NCBI GenBank assembly: GCA_964019055.1
Contig: OZ025224.1
Span: forward strand, 9,095,757 to 9,159,756
From: Anthopleura xanthogrammica
Taxonomy: Eukaryota > Cnidaria > Anthozoa > Actiniaria > Actiniidae
Direction: 5' to 3'
Length of the DNA: 64,000 bases
How positions within the stretch are numbered: position 1 is the stretch's first letter; each line of letters starts with the position of its first letter. Positions 62,401 through 64,000 of the stretch are shown here, in pieces. The translations under genes were made by a program, and so were the position numbers. Under the pieces are notes generated by a model that had not been told where the DNA came from, did no database searches, and worked only from the letters and a program-made list of their open reading frames with translations.

Positions 62401-64000
62401 CTCGCTCCCCCTCCTTATGCCAGTGGCATTGCCATCATCCATCAAACAAAAAAAGGCTTGACCCAAAAAATTTTTGGGGGGGGGGGAAGGGGGGCAATCG
62501 CCCCTCTTGCCTACCCCTCGCTATACCACCCCTATGTTTTTGTTGCACTAGTAAATTCCATCTCTCTTCTTGGGTCTCAGGTTTTATTCCTGGACTTGGC
62601 ATCATGTGCGTGTAAAGTTTGTTAGGTTTCACTGTACCCTTGGTTTTAGGGTCTTTCCTGGGTTCTCCAGTTTTTCCTTTTTTTCCATTATTTAGACAAG
62701 GGAAAAGGGGTGTTACGAATGTTTGTACAGGAATAAAATAGGGTAACTTTGTAATGAAATAAATCAAACATGCCTGGTTATCAATGACTTTATATTCCCC
62801 ATCCCTTAGTTTCTTCATAAACTTCATAAACTGAAAAAAATTAAAATTCTTAAAATTCTTGTGCTCTATATCATTACAATGAAATTCAGGTTTTCAATAC
62901 TCCAGTTTTGAATTCTCTGTTGCTCAGGGTTAGCCTCAATATTATACAGAATATTCATGTGTTCCAGTGAAGGTCAGTGGAGTTTCAAAGTGTTTGTATT
63001 GTTAAAGTTGTGCATTCTTTACTTTCCCACTGGTATTTGTGAATATTTTGACACTGAAATGAGGTTAATCCTGATTAAATAAGTCTGTAATCAAGGAACA
63101 TAGTATGGAATGTTAGTCACTTTAGACTCACTTTTGAGTTAGCAAATTTAGGGTCCTGGTTATTTTCTAACAAGTTTCCGGCAACAGAAGCAAGCTGGGA
63201 ATTTTCATCTTCGTGTCTGTACTCTTCAGTCCTACATTATAGAGAAAATACCACAAGTCAATGTATATTCAAAGCAAGGCATACAAAATTTAAGACAGCA
63301 TACAAAAGTGAAGGGCTGTTCAAAAATTTCTATTTCATGTGAAAAACAATGTGTTCATGAAAGGACTTCTGTTTTCTCAGGCTATTAGTGGTCATCATTT
63401 GCTGTGGACTGCTAGGAGACAAGACACTCAAATAAAGTTATCATCATCATTATCACCGTCACCGTCACCGTCACCGTCACCGTCACCGTCACCGTCACCG
63501 TCACCGTCACCGTCACCGTCACCGTCACCGTCACCGTCACCGTCACCGTCACCGTCACCGTCACCGTCACCGTCACCGTCACCGTCACCGTCACCGTCAC
63601 CGTCACCGTCACCGTCACCGTCACCGCATCACCGTCACTGTCACTGTCATCATCATCATCACAAACTAATTTAGCTAGCATGCAAGATATGACTATCTAA
63701 GCTACATAATAAATAATGATATTAGTTACCATTTTTGGTCATCCAGGGAGTCATGATGAACCTCCCTAGAAAAATAAAAGAAATTTAAGTATTTTTTTAG
63801 TGGTTTTAAAAATATATAAAGTTTACATATTTTAATTCAATTTTAGTTAGTTCTTTTACACAAATTAAGTGACTAACACTTGGTATCAACAAACCTGACA
63901 TTTTCCAAGTATTCATTTGCCCACTTTACAGGAACATCGTGAAGTTCTACGTATCAACAAGAAAAAAGTCCAAAATGAGAATCACTACTGACATTAATCC
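57996..64000 (-). CDS. PEX5: PEX5, peroxisomal PTS1 import receptor (5' partial)
   Basis: Fifteen minus-strand exons join in phase: 63895-63946, 63730-63765, 63132-63231, 62774-62830, 62163-62303, 62035-62087, 61595-61652, 61007-61123, 60663-60689 (27 nt), 60471-60541, 59888-59969, 59602-59642, 58958-59120, 58519-58809 and 57996-58175 (stop TAG). About 488 residues are visible; the N-terminus with its conserved Cys lies outside. Four WxxxY motifs (WANEY, WISDY, WAKEY, WFNEY) should bind PEX14. [16 protein letters not shown] resembles the PEX7-binding segment. The TPR domain follows: [78 protein letters not shown], then [17 protein letters not shown]. The receptor binds C-terminal SKL-type signals in the cytosol and carries cargo into peroxisomes. 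The intron after 62774 uses a GC donor. Confidence 0.95.
58200..58430. repeat. Degenerate (ATC)n field in last PEX5 intron
   Basis: CATCATCACCATCAT-type triplets between the last two PEX5 exons. Confidence 0.85.
58858..58950. mobile_element. Relic of the CACACCATAGAAAATAC family
   Basis: ACTAGTTATAAAATGGTTTG, CATGGAATATACCATGAG and TTTTCTAGTATATACATGAG match, with changes, 20655-20735. In a PEX5 intron. Confidence 0.5.
59160..59592. repeat. (CAG/CAA)n array in PEX5 intron
   Basis: About 430 bp of mixed CAG and CAA triplets between the PEX5 exons 58958-59120 and 59602-59642. It begins about 40 bp from one exon and ends about 10 bp from the donor of the other. A higher-order block of about 130 bp containing CAGCAACAGGAACAACAACA occurs twice. 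Poly-Ala, Thr, Leu, Val and Cys frames are artefacts. Confidence 0.95.
60787..60977. mobile_element. AATAGACCTC-family MITE, copy 4
   Basis: Ends AGACCTTTATT and AAGAGGTCTATT; internal GAGAAGACACATGAATATGG and CAAAGAATCTTATTCTCAAG. In the PEX5 intron directly before the donor of 61007-61123. Confidence 0.75.
62540..62690 (+). mobile_element. SINE fragment in PEX5 intron
   Basis: TCTCAGGTTTTATTCCTGGA (decayed B box), CATCATGTGCGTGTAAAGTT, body GTCTTTCCTGGGTTCTCCAG; opposite in sense to PEX5. Confidence 0.6.
63442..63655. repeat. (CACCGT)n hexanucleotide array in PEX5 intron
   Basis: About 30 copies, nearly pure, with CATCAC and CACTGT variants at the right edge; 75 bp from the exon 63730-63765. 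Ser/Pro and Val/Thr frames are artefacts. Confidence 0.95.

Noticed and set aside
63339..63681. Ser-Pro and Val-Thr repeat proteins
   Set aside because: Products of the (CACCGT)n array.

Overview
This is animal nuclear DNA: A+T-rich, with short exons separated by long GT-AG introns, TATA boxes, AATAAA signals and dense mobile-element remnants. The organism is most likely an anthozoan cnidarian (coral or sea anemone). That is inferred from the type of small secreted phospholipase A2 and from single divergent copies of dystrobrevin and PEX5; another marine invertebrate cannot be excluded.

Layout. 1-3011 (+): last four exons of a Pro/Met-rich protein I cannot name. 5192-15700: a tandem segmental duplication carrying two complete four-exon secreted phospholipase A2 genes (6441-9217 and 11509-15395, both +). 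15867-19950 (-): a six-exon centrin-like EF-hand gene. 21916-25856: two TTAA-bounded repeat elements flanking an intronless 231-codon gene of unknown function (23282-23977, +). 27668-57053 (+): a dystrobrevin gene of 21 coding exons with EF-hand region, ZZ zinc finger and coiled coil; it also has a plausible alternative last exon at 51061. 57996-64000 (-): the PEX5 gene for the peroxisomal import receptor, 15 exons visible, 5' end outside the window. Dystrobrevin and PEX5 are convergent, and their predicted poly(A) signals nearly touch at 57685-57703.

The genes do not form an operon or pathway; they are independent housekeeping, structural and secreted-enzyme loci. The unusual part is the repeat landscape. 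It includes three repeat elements bounded by TTAA (one with an empty site in the paralogous PLA2 copy), a nested 1.4-kb foldback in a PLA2 intron, and several MITE-like families with multiple copies here. There is also a SINE family with tRNA-like A and B boxes and an amplifying 57-bp 3' unit, plus many long microsatellites that create large spurious open frames. No reverse transcriptase, transposase, viral gene, rRNA, true tRNA gene or CRISPR array was seen. All exon joins were checked by hand for reading-frame phase; no transcript or database evidence was available.
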